A DNA stretch of 64,000 nt, from the NCBI GenBank assembly GCA_030323885.1, contig CM059190.1, positions 83,320,709-83,384,708 of the forward strand. Reading direction: 5' to 3'. Numbering within the stretch: position 1 is the first letter of the stretch; each line of letters begins with the position of its first letter. Under the pieces are notes generated by a model that ran no database searches, was not told the origin of the DNA, and saw only the letters and a list, made by a program, of their open reading frames with translations. Shown piece by piece: positions 20,701 to 32,289 of this stretch. A program made the translations under genes and the position numbers. The DNA is from Branchipolynoe longqiensis. Its lineage: Eukaryota > Annelida > Polychaeta > Phyllodocida > Polynoidae.

Positions 20701-22487
20701 GGCAAGAAGTGTGGGTTCGAATCCTACACATGTTAGCCCCAGAATGGCAAGAAGTGTGGGTTTCGAATCGTACACATGTTAGCCCCAGAATGGCAAGAAG
20801 TGTGGTTCGAATCCTACACATGTTAGCCCCAGAATGGCAAGAAGTGTGGGTTCGAATCCTACACATGTTAGCCCCAGAATGGCAAGAAGTGTGGGTTCGA
20901 ATCCTACACATGTTAGCCCCAGAATGGCAAGAAGTGTGGGTTCGAATCCTACACATGTTAGCCCTAGAATGGCAAGAAGTGTGGGTTCGAATCCTACACA
21001 TGTTAGCCCCAGAATGGCAAGAAGTGTGGGTTCGAATCCTACACATGTTAGCCCCAGAATGGCAAGAAGTGTGGGTTCGAATCCTACACATGTTAGCCCC
21101 AGAATGGCAAGAAGTGTGGGTTCGAATCCTACACATGTTAGCCCCAGAATGGCAAGAAGTGTCGGTTCGAATCCTACACATGTTAGCCCCAGAATGGCAA
21201 GAAGTGTGGGTTCGAATCCTACGCATGTTAGCCCCAGAATGGCAAGAAGTATGGGTTCGAATCCTACACATGTTAGCCCTAGAATGGCAAGAAGTGTGGG
21301 TTCGAATCCTACACATGTTAGCCCCAGAATGGCAAGAAGTGTGGATTCAAATCCTACACATGTTAGCCCCAGAATGGCAAGAAGTGTGGGTTCGAATCCT
21401 ACACATGTTAGCCCCAGAATGGTAAGAAGTGTGGGTTTGAATCGTACACATGTTAGCCCCAGAATGGCAAGAAGTGTGGGTTTGAATCGTACACATGTTA
21501 GCCCCAGAATGGCAAGAAGTGTGGGTTCGAATCCTACACATGTTAGCCCCAGAATGGCAAGAAGTGTGGGTTCGAATCCTACACATGTTAGCCCCAGAAT
21601 GGTAAGAAGTGTGGGTTTGAATCGTACACATGTTAGCCCCAGAATGGCAAGAAGTGTGGGTTCGAATCCTACACATGTTAGCCCCAGAATGGCAAGAAGT
21701 GTCGGTTCGAATCCTACACATGTTAGCCCCAGAATGGCAAGAAGTGTGGGTTCGAATCCTATGCATGTTAGCCCCAGAATGGCAAGAAGTGTGGGTTCGA
21801 ATCCTACACATGTTAGCCCTAGAATGGCAAGAAGTGTGGGTTTCGAATCCTACACATGTTAGCCCCAGAATGGCAAGAAGTGTGGATTCAAATCCTACAC
21901 ATGTTAGCCCCAGAATGGCAAGAAGTGTGGGTTCGAATCCTACACATGTTAGCCCCAGAATGGTAAGAAGTGTGGGTTTGAATCGTACACATGTTAGCCC
22001 CAGAATGGCAAGAAGTGTGGGTTTGAATCGTACACATGTTAGCCCCAGAATGGCAAGAAGTGTGGGTTCGAATCCTACACATGTTAGCCTCAGAATGGCA
22101 AGAAGTGTGGGTTCGAATCCTACATATGTTAGCCCCAGAATGGCAAGAAGTGTGGGTTCGAATCCTACACATGTTAGCCATAGAATGGCAAGAAGTGTGG
22201 GTTCGAATCCTACACATGTTAGCCCCAGAATGGCAAGAAGTGTGGATTCAAATCCTACACATGTTAGCCCCAGAATGGCAAGAAGTGTGGGTTCGAATCC
22301 TACACATGTTAGCCCCAGAATGGTAAGAAGTGTGGGTTCGAATCCTGCACATGTTAGCCGCAGAATGGTCAGAAGTGTGGGTTCGAATCCTACACATGTT
22401 AGCCCCAGAATGGCAAGAAGTGTGGGTTCGAATCCTACACATGTTAGCCCCAGAATGGCAAGAAGTGTGGGTTCGAATCCTACATAT
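17777..22487 (+). repeat. 4.7-kb satellite of ~104 units of 45 bp with B-box motif
   Basis: Each unit reads ACACATGTTAGCCCCAGAAT, then GG(T/C)AAGAAGTGTG, then GGTTCGAATCCT. The last part fits the RNA polymerase III B-box consensus GGTTCGANTCC. Higher-order structure is visible. A variant with a 13-bp duplication TTCGAAGTGTGGG recurs near 18530, 19520 and 20073. A block with GTCGGTTCGAATC, ACGCATGTTAGCC, GCCCTAGAATGG and GTGGATTCAAATCC recurs near 20340-20560, 21150-21350, 21690-21900 and 22180-22260. Because 45 is 3 x 15, frames stay open on both strands; this is not coding evidence. Confidence 0.97.
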
Positions 22488-23070
22488 CACCGACAGTAAC
22501 TTGGACGTTGTAGGAATTTGCATGGTTTTGCTCTAAAATATATGAAGATGAGGAAAGTATATAAAATAAAAAATATAATAGAAACAAAATTAAAATCTCA
22601 GTAATGACTGCATATCCAAGAGGAGTATACATAAAGAAAGGAGTGCTTCCCCGACATTATAACCCGAGACCATAGTGTGCAGTTCATCCGCTGAGTGGCG
22701 CCAGAGGTAACTAACTGGATTGGTGGATTCTGCTACAACTTCACTTATACTCATAAGTACCAGTGCATGTGCTATGCCATTAAACATCCATGTACAACCA
22801 ATCATCATAATACTGACCTTGGATCGACCTTGGATATTGAAGCCCCACTTGTGAGAGTGTCCTCCTGGTGCAGATATGCCGGAAGTGACAGCTGGTCCCT
22901 GCCCTTCTTGGTCCCTTCCCGGCAAGCACTGCGGCCCTCCATAACGGTGTGAGTATATATACGGATAGCCTGGAGTTCGTCTGTAGCTTTTTATTGTATT
23001 TGGGGGGTATGGGGGGATTCAAACAAATATATTTAACTTCACCAACTATAGTCGCAACTGACTCTCCAGT
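22488..23070. other. no feature recognised
   Basis: Mixed-composition DNA between the satellite and the polypurine tract. No splice-bounded coding segment or known repeat was found. Confidence 0.4.
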
Positions 23071-23074
23071 AGTC

Positions 23075-24075
23075 GGTGTAGGTGAGGAGGAAAAGAAGAA
23101 GAAGAAGAAGAAGAAGAAGACGAAGAAAAGGTAGAAGCAGGAGGAGGGGGGTGTGGAGGAAGAAGAAGCAGGAGGAGGGGGAGAAGAAGAAGATGGAGGA
23201 GGAGAAGGAGGAAGAAGGAGAAGAAGAAGAGGAGAAGAAGGAGGGAGATGAATGAGAAGAAGAAGAAGAAGAAGAAGAAGAAGAAGAAAAAGAAGAAACC
23301 GCGGGGAAGAAGGCACGAGAAGAAGGAGGACGAGAAGGAGGAGGGGGAGAAGGGGGAGGAGGAGGAAGAAGAAGAAGAACAACAACAACAAGAACAACAA
23401 GAACAAGAACAAGAACAAGAACAAGAAAAAGAAAAAGAAGAAGAAGAAGGGACGAAGGAGGACGAGAAGGGGAGAAGGATGAAGAAGAAGAACAAGAAGA
23501 AGAAGAAGAACAAGCAACGAAGTAGGACGAGAAGGACAAGGGGAGAAGGATGAAGAAGAAGAAGAAGAACAACAACAACAACAACAAGAAGAACAACAAG
23601 AAGAACAACAAGAAGAACAACAAGAAGAACAAGAAGAACAAGAAGAACAAGAAGAAGAACAACAAGAACAACAAGAACAACAAGAACAAGAACAAGAAGA
23701 AAGAAGACAAAGAAGAAGAAAGAAGACGAAGAAGAAAGAAGACAAAGAAGAAGAAAGAAGAAGAAGAAGAAGAAGGAAGACAAAGAAAGAAGACAAAGAA
23801 GAAGAAGAAAGAAGACAAAGAAGAAGAAGGGGAAAAGGAGGACGAGAAGGAGGACGAGAAGAAGGAGGATGAGAGAAGGAGAATGGGGGAAGGAGGAAGA
23901 AGAATGAGAAGACAAAGAAGAAGAGGGGAAGAAGGAGGATGAGAAGAAGGAGGAAGAGAAGAAGGCGAAGGGGGGAGAAGAAGGAGAAGAATGAGAAGAA
24001 CAAGACGAACAAGAAGAACAAGAACAAGAACAAAAAGAAAGGGAAAAGAAGGACGAGGAGGAAGAGGACGGTGTA
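23075..24075 (+). repeat. 1-kb polypurine GAA/GGA/AAC tract
   Basis: Almost uninterrupted purines on the plus strand (GAAGAAGAA, GAGGAG, GAACAACAA patterns). Mirror symmetry makes it a candidate triplex (H-DNA) former. Long open frames on both strands are a by-product of the triplet period. Confidence 0.97.
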
Positions 24076-24079
24076 ATCA

Positions 24080-24555
24080 AATCAGTATCAGTTTATTATC
24101 GTTTGATAACTCAGTCATGTCAAATTACAACTATGCATTGCCTGTGGTCTTCCCCCTGAGAAAGGGAAACCCAAATTTGAAGAGAAATCTACAGCACCGT
24201 TCCATTAAATGCATGAACCCGTGTCAGTGATTTTGGGGAATCAAGTCGCTATCTATTTAAATTGTGAATAGACCCTGTAAGTATCTCCAAATGACAACAC
24301 TATGGGTCCAAAGTCCACGTGTGCTGCAGTTATATCAATATAGTACGGCGCTTCTGATATTGCCGGTATGTGACCTAGTGGGAAGTGGTTGCTAATCTTC
24401 GAACATTTCTCACACACACCTTGTCTTTTGTTGTTACGGTAGTAACATTGCAACAGCTATATCCAGCCTTCAACCATCACCAGACTAATCGATCCACACT
24501 GCCATCCTTATGATTATTTTGTCGGAGAAGATGGGAAGTCAGATGTCGATGTGAA
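24080..24555. other. no gene recognised
   Basis: A minus-strand open frame at 24253-24453 is protein-like in composition, but I do not recognise it and see no splice or start context. Confidence 0.25.
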
Positions 24556-24745
24556 TAAAAGTTGCATAGTCCGATGGTTTTGAGTTTCTGTCATTTTCTG
24601 AGAAAAGATACATGAGGTTGATCACTATAGTCAACCTTACTTTCGTTTGGAGTAACTTATATTTTAAATGGCTAACTTTTTAGATATTTTTAGTGCAAAC
24701 ATGCACAATTAATTTTGGCATGTTTGCCAAAACTCATGTCTACAG
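24556..24745 (+). mobile_element. 5' half of GTTGCATAGTCCGATG MITE
   Basis: AAAGTTGCATAGTCCGATGG through TTTTGGCATGTTTGCCAAAA, then unrelated DNA. Confidence 0.85.
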
Positions 24746-25100
24746 ACGACATTGAAAATATTGTCCAGTCGTTGGCCTATGACGCGCATTTGTCTGCGAA
24801 CGCAGCATCTGTGCCATTTGGTTGTGTCATTTGTCTGTATCTTTTATCTGTCGTGTCGGTATCATTTGATTGCACCATTTTTCGGTATTGTTTATCTGTC
24901 GTGTCGGTATCATTTGACTGTCATTTTTCTGTCTCATTTTACTCCGACATTTGATTGTGTTGTTTGTCTATGCTATTTGTCTATGTCATTTGACTGCATC
25001 ATATATCTGCATCCTATGCCAGTCATTAGTCTGCGTCATTTGTTCTTGTCATTATTCTCTCTGTAATATGTGTTTGTTATATATGTAGACTTTGCTCTTA
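24746..25100 (+). repeat. degenerate CATTTGTCTG/CATTTGATTG repeat
   Basis: Many short near-repeats of (T/G)CATTTG(A/T)(C/T)TG(T/C), for example 24785-25040. Probably a degenerate 10-20-bp minisatellite; not coding. Confidence 0.5.
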
Positions 25101-25107
25101 CTCTTAA

Positions 25108-25415
25108 ACCTGCGCGGTAGCCGAATCGGTAGAGCGCTGGCCTCCTGTGCGGAAGGTCGGGAGTTCAAATCCTGGTCCGAATCAAACCAATGACATACAA
25201 AATTGATACTTGTCACTCCTTAGCCTGGCGCTCGTCATTATTATGATAGGGCAAGGACTCGTTGGCTGTGTCAGGATAATGTGACTGAGTGGGATATCGG
25301 GTAATGGTGCTGGCAGCCTGGTTTCCCAGTGGGGCGGCACTATAAAGTCACCATGAGTGCACACTGTCACAAGTCGGGACCGTAGATGTTTCCAGACATA
25401 AAACTCCAACCACCA
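25108..25415 (+). mobile_element. family-1 SINE
   Basis: Head GCGGTAGCCGAATCGGTAGA (A box), GGAGTTCAAATCC (B box), body TCAAACCAATGACATAC, and a divergent tail GTAGATGTTTCCAGACATAAA. Confidence 0.85.
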
Positions 25416-25469
25416 GCCAATCTTATTCTTAAGGCATATACAATCCAGCTGAAACAATTGCCATCCTTA

Positions 25470-25744
25470 TGCCCGGTACACACTTACCGTTTGTGTGCGC
25501 ACACCTCCCGTATACGATCGAAAACTGCCCGTTTCGCCCACAAAAATCGCTTGGTGTGCGCTCCCCGTGCACACCTAGCGATTGCGATTCGCGCATAAAA
25601 CTCAGTTTTTAGTGCTAAAAGCGGCCGTTTACGATTGCGATTCGCGATTCGAAAAACGAATCGGCCCGTTTTCAGTTTTAAGCGGGTCGGGTCGAGTCGC
25701 GAGTTTTAGTGCGCGAATCCTATACGGGAGGTGTGTACTAGGCA
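25470..25744. mobile_element. 275-bp Harbinger-type MITE with TTA target duplication
   Basis: Ends TGCCCGGTACACAC and GTGTGTACTAGGCA are inverted repeats. TTA flanks both sides (25467-25469, 25745-25747). The inside is GC/CpG-rich with ACGATTGCGATTCGCG palindromic motifs. Confidence 0.8.
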
Positions 25745-26069
25745 TTACTGGCTGACAAAATAATAATCCAGTCGAAATTTATGTAACTCGGGCCTTGGTG
25801 AATCAACTCCGATATGAAGTTCTCTGGCCACACCTCGCCCTCTTTTGTATTGAGATAAAAGTCCATGCGGGGAGATGTAATGGTCCGGTGTGGTAATCCA
25901 AGACGTGGGCGTGTAGGCCCTAGATAGCGGGGAAGACAACAGGTGAGGAGGGGATGGTTCCAAGAGGTGTAGTGAGTGTCCCCTGGTCGAGGTCAGGCAG
26001 TGTGAGTGCGCCGCCTGGTGGGACTTGGGTGCATAATGGCACGGTGGGCGGGTGCAATAAGTGAGTAAA

Positions 26070-26082
26070 GAGCTGAAGGGGG

Positions 26083-26114
<32 letters not shown>

Positions 26115-26140
26115 AGAGGGAGGGGGGGGGGGAGAAGAGA
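26070..26140 (+). repeat. G-run of about 30 with flanking G-rich tract
   Basis: Near-continuous guanines around 26085-26135. G-quadruplex-prone; its true length may vary with sequencing. Confidence 0.9.
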
Positions 26141-26289
26141 GTTGGGTGGGTGGGTGGTAACAAACATCTCCACCCCAACCACTGCCCATTCGCCACCGCA
26201 CAGGAAGTGTGTATGCCTGTTGACTGTCCAACTCTCCGGTAGGGGACGCTGGACTCATGGGATGATTATCATTTGTCGGAGTAATTCAA

Positions 26290-26710
26290 ACTAACATAAG
26301 GTAGATTAACCTATAACGATCAATCTAATATATTTATCTCAGAAACTGATAAAAACTCGAACCCATTCGAACTATATAACTGACTCTTAAAGCCATTGAC
26401 GGATTTAGATATTGTTGGCGGGCATTCAGTTACCATAGATACATTAGCAACCTCTCTAGTATAGGTAGTGTATAGAAGGAATCATAAATCAATATAATAG
26501 GACCTGTCACTGCTGAAGCCAATGGTGGCCATCATTTCACTGTGCATTCTAACATTACTTTAGCTGTTTTTACTTTAATTATTTCCAAGGCAAATCATTT
26601 ACAATGGAGTTATTTCAAACTTAAATGAAGTAAATCATCATGATCAATTTGACATTTATCTTTACAAAATATGGCTGAAACTCAAAATCATCGCACAGTG
26701 TAACTTTTGT
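26290..26710 (-). mobile_element. degenerate GTTGCATAGTCCGATG-family MITE pieces
   Basis: Two pieces in minus orientation: 26290-26390 (GATCAATCTAATATATTTAT, AAACTCGAACCCATTCG) and about 26470-26710 ending ATCGCACAGTGTAACTTTTG. Confidence 0.5.
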
Positions 26711-26814
26711 TAAAAATGCACAATACAACATAACTGTTATCTGGATGAAAGCATGCATCGTCACATTCTGATAAAACAGGGGAAATTTCAATCGCGGAGT
26801 CTTCCTCATTCTTC

Positions 26815-26955
26815 TTCTCCTCTCCTAGTAATGTCGAAAGCCAGGCCTAAGTTGGGACAAGTTACAACAAGTCAGTGGTTTGACTCGACTGGGGTTCGAA
26901 CCCAACCTGCCCTATGGGAAGCAGGCGCTCAACTAATTTAACCATCTGGTCTGGT
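26815..26955 (-). mobile_element. family-1 SINE head half
   Basis: Inverted head with GGTTCGAACCC near 26890 and CTCAACTAATTTAACCATCTGG, then a (TA)n tract. Confidence 0.75.
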
Positions 26956-27090
26956 GATGTATACATATATATATATATATATATGTATACATATATATAT
27001 ATGTATATATATATATATGTGTATATATATACATATATGTATATATATGTATCCATATATATATATATATGTGTATATATATGTATGTAT
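26955..27090. repeat. (TATATG/TATA)n microsatellite
   Basis: Alternating TATATA and TATGTA units up to the Tigger-like element. A second (TA)n run, 27479-27532, follows the element, so the element sits inside one TA tract. Confidence 0.9.
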
Positions 27091-27093
27091 ATA

Positions 27094-27474
27094 CAGATGA
27101 ACCTCGATCCAATGGACTAATAGGGGGGAGCAGTTGTCTGTTCAAGCCATTTGTCCGTTGCAGCGACGAAATTTTCCGGGGGCTCTACCCGACGCACATT
27201 CACCTTTACCGATCGCTGTTGTACATACCACTTGAACACAGCTTCCTCAAGCTCTTTACTCTGGGGATCTTTCATATGCCTACGTACATGAATGACCCCC
27301 TTCTTATCCTTACTAGAGTCAACATTAAACTTTACAGCATATTTTCTAAGCCTGTCCTTAGCCTTACGGATATCACTCGGGAGTTTTAAACGTTCGGACC
27401 AGATATTCACTCTAGCGGATTGTGTCCATTGGATCCGGAATCTGTTGCATCGGTGTCCGTTGGATCGAGGTTCA

Positions 27475-27478
<4 letters not shown>
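27094..27478 (-). mobile_element. Tigger/pogo-like element carrying a CENP-B-type HTH remnant
   Basis: Inverted ends CAGATGAACCTCGATCCAA and (minus strand) CAGATGAACCTCGATCCAA, flanked by TA. One minus-strand frame (about 27440 to 27117) encodes [20 protein letters not shown] and [20 protein letters not shown]. The latter matches the CENP-B/Tigger DNA-binding domain motif (LEEALxxWFxQQRxRGxPVS). The DDE domain is absent, so this is an internally deleted, non-autonomous copy. Confidence 0.75.
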
Positions 27479-27536
<58 letters not shown>

Positions 27537-27776
27537 ACCAGAGGGGATAGTAAATATAATTATACAACATGAATAGTCTGATTTCTTGGTTGTATGTGTA
27601 CACACACATGTATATAAAAGGAACTATGCAAATATAAATAACACGCAACAGCGAGCTAATCATGGTCCCTGCAGCTAATCATGGTCCCTTTATCGTAAAT
27701 TCTTTACACCAGCGCCACCAACGGTAGCTTTTGACACTCGCTGTTACTGTTCTTCTTCCCCAGTAAAATCGACAAG

Positions 27777-28088
27777 ACGGGATAACCGAATGAGTTGAGC
27801 GTGCGTCTCCCGTTTTTGGTAGATCGTGGGAATCGAACCCATGGGTTCAAACCCATGTCGAGTCAAACCAATGACTTAAAAATTGCTACTTGTCACTTCC
27901 TAGCCAGCCACTCAGCATTATTACGACAGGGCAAGGACTGGTTGGCTCAGTGTAGGGATAATGTGGCCGGGTGGGATATCAGGTCATGGTGCTGGCAGTC
28001 TGGTATCCCGGTGGGGCAGCACAATAAAGTCACGATGAGCGTGCATTGTCACAAGTTGGTACCTGTCCTGATACGCTCTTAGATGGTG
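27777..28088 (+). mobile_element. family-1 SINE
   Basis: Head CGGGATAACCGAATGAGTTG, a B box duplicated as GAATCGAACCC and GGTTCAAACCC, the usual body, and a truncated tail CCTGATACGCTCTTAGATG. Confidence 0.85.
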
Positions 28089-28090
28089 TT

Positions 28091-28390
28091 CTCTGTGGCG
28101 GAGTGGTTAGAGTGTCTGACTTTTTTCTAGGTCGAACTCCTAATCTGAAGGTTGGTGGTTCGATTCCCTGTGCCCCCACCTCAGCAAATTTGGATTTCCA
28201 CTGCTGTGTATAACTTACATCGTCATCAAAGGCAAGTTGCTCTCATACCATGTCTATGTGGTGTGGGAGGTTAAAAATCCCTTGGTTCGGTAAAAGTGTA
28301 GACTCGGGCTTTCTATCGACAAACTGTATAATGGTGAAAACAAGTCTATTCAGACTTATCCATGATAGGCAGTATAAATCTTTGAGAAAA
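28091..28390 (+). mobile_element. tRNA-derived SINE, family 3
   Basis: Head TGTGGCGGAGTGGTTAGAGT (A box), GGTGGTTCGATTCCCTGTGC (B box), an unrelated body and an A-rich end GAGAAAAAAAAATAAAATC. It is inserted directly after the previous SINE. Confidence 0.65.
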
Positions 28391-28489
28391 AAAAATAAAA
28401 TCTAAAACTCCCAACAACCTACCAAGCAAACCCCAGAAAAATAGCTAGGAGGTTTATGGTTATTTATAGGGCCTCTCTCACTCTGTGTG

Positions 28490-28529
28490 TATGCCAATGT
28501 GTGTGTGTGTATTATACACACATTGGCAT
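28490..28529. repeat. hairpin around (TG)n/(CA)n
   Basis: ATGCCAATGTGTGTG is followed by its inverse CACACATTGGCAT, separated by TGTATTATA. Confidence 0.8.
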
Positions 28530-30017
28530 CCAAATACAACCCTTGTGCAGTGATAAATCCCAACATGTCACCAAAAGAGGAAGCACACATTTGCAGTTTA
28601 TTTCTGCTTATATACTAAACCACTAAGTATGGAGGTATTAGTGTGTATGGTTTGTCTTCTTTTCTACAGAATCTCTTCGGGGGATTTGCTATTTTTAGCT
28701 CCTTTGTTTGAATAAATGAGTTTCTAGATGAGTGCACTAATCAGTCGGCAAATAACGAGTGTCACTTGCACGATCGCACTAACAATTCCTTGACCGTTAT
28801 ATGAAAATTAAAATTACTCTCAATATGGAAATAATAGCAATTAACTTATATCCTGTGGTTTGTTTAATAGCAGAGTGGGTGTTTTAGATTTATTGTATGT
28901 TTCTACTGAAAGAACGGACGGGGCTTTTTGGTGTGTTTGTCTTGCGCATACACAAAAAGAGACATGAGAAAATGTTGGTGTTTCGACGAAAATAAAAGTT
29001 TTGTCAAGAGACTGAGGCCTCCTGGCTGATAAGGGACTGTGTCAATAGACTACATCACTGTTCCAGCCGCGGGGTGCATTGTGGGATGTGTCAGAGCAAA
29101 ACAAACCTGTGAGAAGCACATGGCACATGCTAATACATTGGGCGCAGTTATGAAATGTGCTAGTTTCAGCTCATCTCGGCTCTTTTTTGAAGCATAGAAC
29201 ACTAACTAAAAAAATATATATAATAAATTAAGATATTCATCTTTTATTCAGCATTGCATTCACATCAATATAATCAGCACATGTTATGCCATGTGCATTT
29301 AGATTTAGACAAATCTGGGCACTCTGACTAGTGTTAGAGGCATAGCCAGAGTCAGTTTTACTTATTTTATTCAGGTTTTTATTTATATCCTATAGTTAAT
29401 GACATATGTAGAAATAGAAAATGAGTACGCTTAATCAGATATTGGTTATATATTTCTTTGAAACAAGTTTTTGTTGATACATTTGACATTTTAATATTTA
29501 GAACAAGAATTACTTCTGGTTAATCAATGGCGATGTAAACATCAGCCTGTAAAGTGACTGAAATTGTATGTTTCGCAGCTCAAAATACTTAATTATGGAG
29601 AGTTGTGTCTTAAACATATTCATTATATTATTACATTGCATCCTTCTGTCCATGTTTGTGCCAAATTGTTATGTATTACTATTAATTTAAAATAAAATGG
29701 CAGTTTTGCCCTACACGTATCGGCAAACTCAATGGCCGTACGCCTTTGCTTTGCTCCCAACGCCATTTTCAGCGCATGCGCAGCTGGAACCGTGATCTAG
29801 TCTATAGTCTCTTGTTCCCTCATGCCCCTCAGAACCACCACCCCCTTGATTCACTGAAATAACAATGGTGTTAGACGTTCCTAAAATCATTGTGCTTGCC
29901 ATCCCGTCCTGATATAACCTTAGATGTTGCCAGGACGTAAATCTCCAACAACCAACCAACCATTCGTGAAGAGCACTGAGCATCTCAATAGGTCAGTTGA
30001 GAGACTGGTGGACTGAA
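28530..30017. other. no gene recognised; A/T-rich, one SINE tail
   Basis: The only feature found is a family-1 SINE tail at about 29905-29950 (CCTGATATAACCTTAGATG, GTTGCCAGGACGTAAA). Confidence 0.5.
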
Positions 30018-30576
30018 TCTATAGCCGTGTTCACACGTACGCGTTAAGTCGCCTCAACTAGTTCGCCTCCTATAGTTCGGCTCACATTCGCCGTGTGGAC
30101 GCGACCCTAAGGCGGTTTTGGGCTGATTCGCCTCAATTAGTTCGCCGCATGTAAACCGCGTCGCAAAGTAGTCTAGATGAAGCGAACTAGCTTAAGTCGG
30201 CCCACCTTGCTTGTGTGGACGGTGGCGGTTTACTTGAAGCGGATTAAGCACATCACACTATATAATATAATTTGGTCTATGAACCGGCTAGAGGTGCACA
30301 GATATTTTTTTCATCATTTATTTTTAGGGTTTCACTGCCCAGCAGAAGTTTTGACCATTCCAAAACAATACGATTCAGTCAATACATATCTAGGTCGAAC
30401 CCACACTCTCTCGTGGCGACGTCGACTAACCGAAACGGGCGCTGGTTAGTATGGACTTGCTCATGCGCAGATATCAATTTCCGCCTTAAACCGCTCCGTG
30501 TGTGGACATGACACTAGTTTGCCTCCTCTAGTTCGCCTTATCTAGTTCGGCCTAAAGTTATGGGTGTGAACACGGC
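30018..30576. mobile_element. fold-back MITE, AGCCGTGTTCACAC ends
   Basis: Starts AGCCGTGTTCACACG and ends GTGTGAACACGGCT. Subterminal repeats of AGTTCGCC alternate in both directions. The core (about 30270-30470) is the reverse complement of the core of the element at 42366-42919, although the ends differ. Confidence 0.8.
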
Positions 30577-30839
30577 TTGAGAATCAGGGATGAAAGTGGT
30601 CTCCCCCAAAAAAACGGAAATCAAGCCGAGATTATTAGTAATATAACACTAACAGCGAATTTCCGTGAGAGTGCGGATGTCCCCCCCCCCCCACCCCCCA
30701 CCCCCCACGCCCACCATAGGATTAGCACTTGTCAGGGAATCGTGGGAAAATACTGGAAGTCAGGTTTCAACTATCCTTGTTGGGCCTACATTATCGCCCA
30801 AATGTTATCGCAGAAATAGTGGAGATCTTTCATCCGTGA

Positions 30840-31510
30840 TGAAGGGCCATCAGTTGAGAGTGTTGAGCTAAAGCAGATCTCCGATTGAGAGAGTGGTGGA
30901 CTGAAAAGTCGGCTCAGTTGAGAGAGTGATGGACGAAAGCTATTATGTTTCCTCAGTGGAGAGAGTGATGAACTGAAACTATTGTTTCCTCAGTGGAGAG
31001 AGTGATGAACTGACGCTATTATGGTTCCTCAGTTGAAAGAGTGTTGAGCTGAAGTTATGAAGATGCCTCAATTAAAAGGGTTGAGCTAAAGCTATTATGT
31101 TCCTCAGTTGAGAAAGTGGTCGACTGAAGATATGATGGTCCCTCAGTTGAAACTGTTGAGCTAAGTTAAAGCTATCATGGTCCCGTGGATGATTTATTTG
31201 TTATTTTAATGACCGACCCATCGGCTATTAGGGGAGGTTCCTTAGTTGAGCGCTGAGCTGAAGCTATTATGGTTCATCATTTGAGAGTGTGGTGGACTGA
31301 AACTATAAGTCACGCAGTAGAGAGCATTGAACTGAAGATACGATGATCTCTCACATGAGTGTTGAGCTGAAGGTATGATGGCCCCCCTCAATTGAGAGAG
31401 TGATGGACCGAAGCTATTATGGTTCCTCAGTTGATAGTATTGAATTGAAGCTCCTTCAGCTCTTGAGGTAAAGTTATTCTGGTTCGACAGTTGAGAGTAA
31501 GTAAACTGAA
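30840..31510 (+). repeat. degenerate minisatellite, ~50-bp unit
   Basis: Repeated GTTGAGAGAGTG(G/A)TGGACTGAA and GCTATTATG(G)TTCCTCA segments, ten or more copies with many indels. Not coding. Confidence 0.7.
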
Positions 31511-31754
31511 GTTGTTACCCGTCCTGATATGCCCTTAAATGGTGCAAGGGCACAACCTCCCCCCTCCCCCAAAAATAAACCACAACCCATTTAACCCATC
31601 AGTCATACATCAGTCCTAGCTATTCACACATCATTCCTACATATCGTCAATCATACTGCCCACCACCATAAACTCCCCCCCCCCCCTCCAACCTCAATTG
31701 TTCCTCTACCCGTGCACCCATATCCCGACCATCACTCGCCCGACTTGTTTGCTG

Positions 31755-32075
31755 ACCGAGCGCGGTGGTCGAATCAGTGGAGTCTGGGCCTCGCGAGTTT
31801 GGTTCCTGGTTGAGTCAAACCAATGACTTTTAAAATTATTAATACATGTCACTTCCTAGCCTGGCGCTTGGCATTAATAGGATAGTGCAAGGACTGGTTA
31901 GCTCAGTTTCAGGATTATGTGACTGGGTGGGATATCGGATCATGGTTCCAGTGGCCTCATTTCCCAGTAGGCAGCACTATAAAGTCACCATGAGTGTGCA
32001 CTGTCACAAGTTGGTACCCATCCTGATACAACCATAGATGTTGCTAGGACGTAAAATCCAACAACCAACGAAGCT
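31755..32075 (+). mobile_element. family-1 SINE
   Basis: Head GACCGAGCGCGGTGGTCGAA, divergent B box, tail CCTGATACAACCATAGATG, GTTGCTAGGACGTAAAA. Confidence 0.8.
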
Positions 32076-32289
32076 TGTTTTCCGGGTCGGCTGCCCAGGC
32101 GGCACGCAGTCTGATCCAGCAGTCATCAAGCTCGGCCAAGTTATTGTCAAACAAACCTCTCCAACTTAGACAACACCATCCTTTCCTAATAAGGGGGCGG
32201 TGAACACACATGGCTGCCAGTGCACTCACACAGCGTCAACACCAGCAGTCACTCCGCCAGCACCCCCACATCTACTCCCACCTGCCTGG

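Noticed and set aside
17777..22487. CRISPR-like regular repeats
   Set aside because: Units are contiguous with no spacers, and the sequence is eukaryotic.
17803..22536. Open frames of up to about 400 codons on both strands in the 45-bp array
   Set aside because: The unit is 45 bp (15 codons), so any stop-free frame stays open through all copies. Several frames are open at once on both strands; there is no start, splice or homology support.
22780..24080. Long Ser/Leu/Phe-rich and Lys/Glu/Arg-rich frames
   Set aside because: By-products of the GAA/GGA triplet tract, not proteins.
24253..24453. Possible small gene on minus
   Set aside because: Protein-like composition but no recognised domain, splice signals or context; kept only as a remark.
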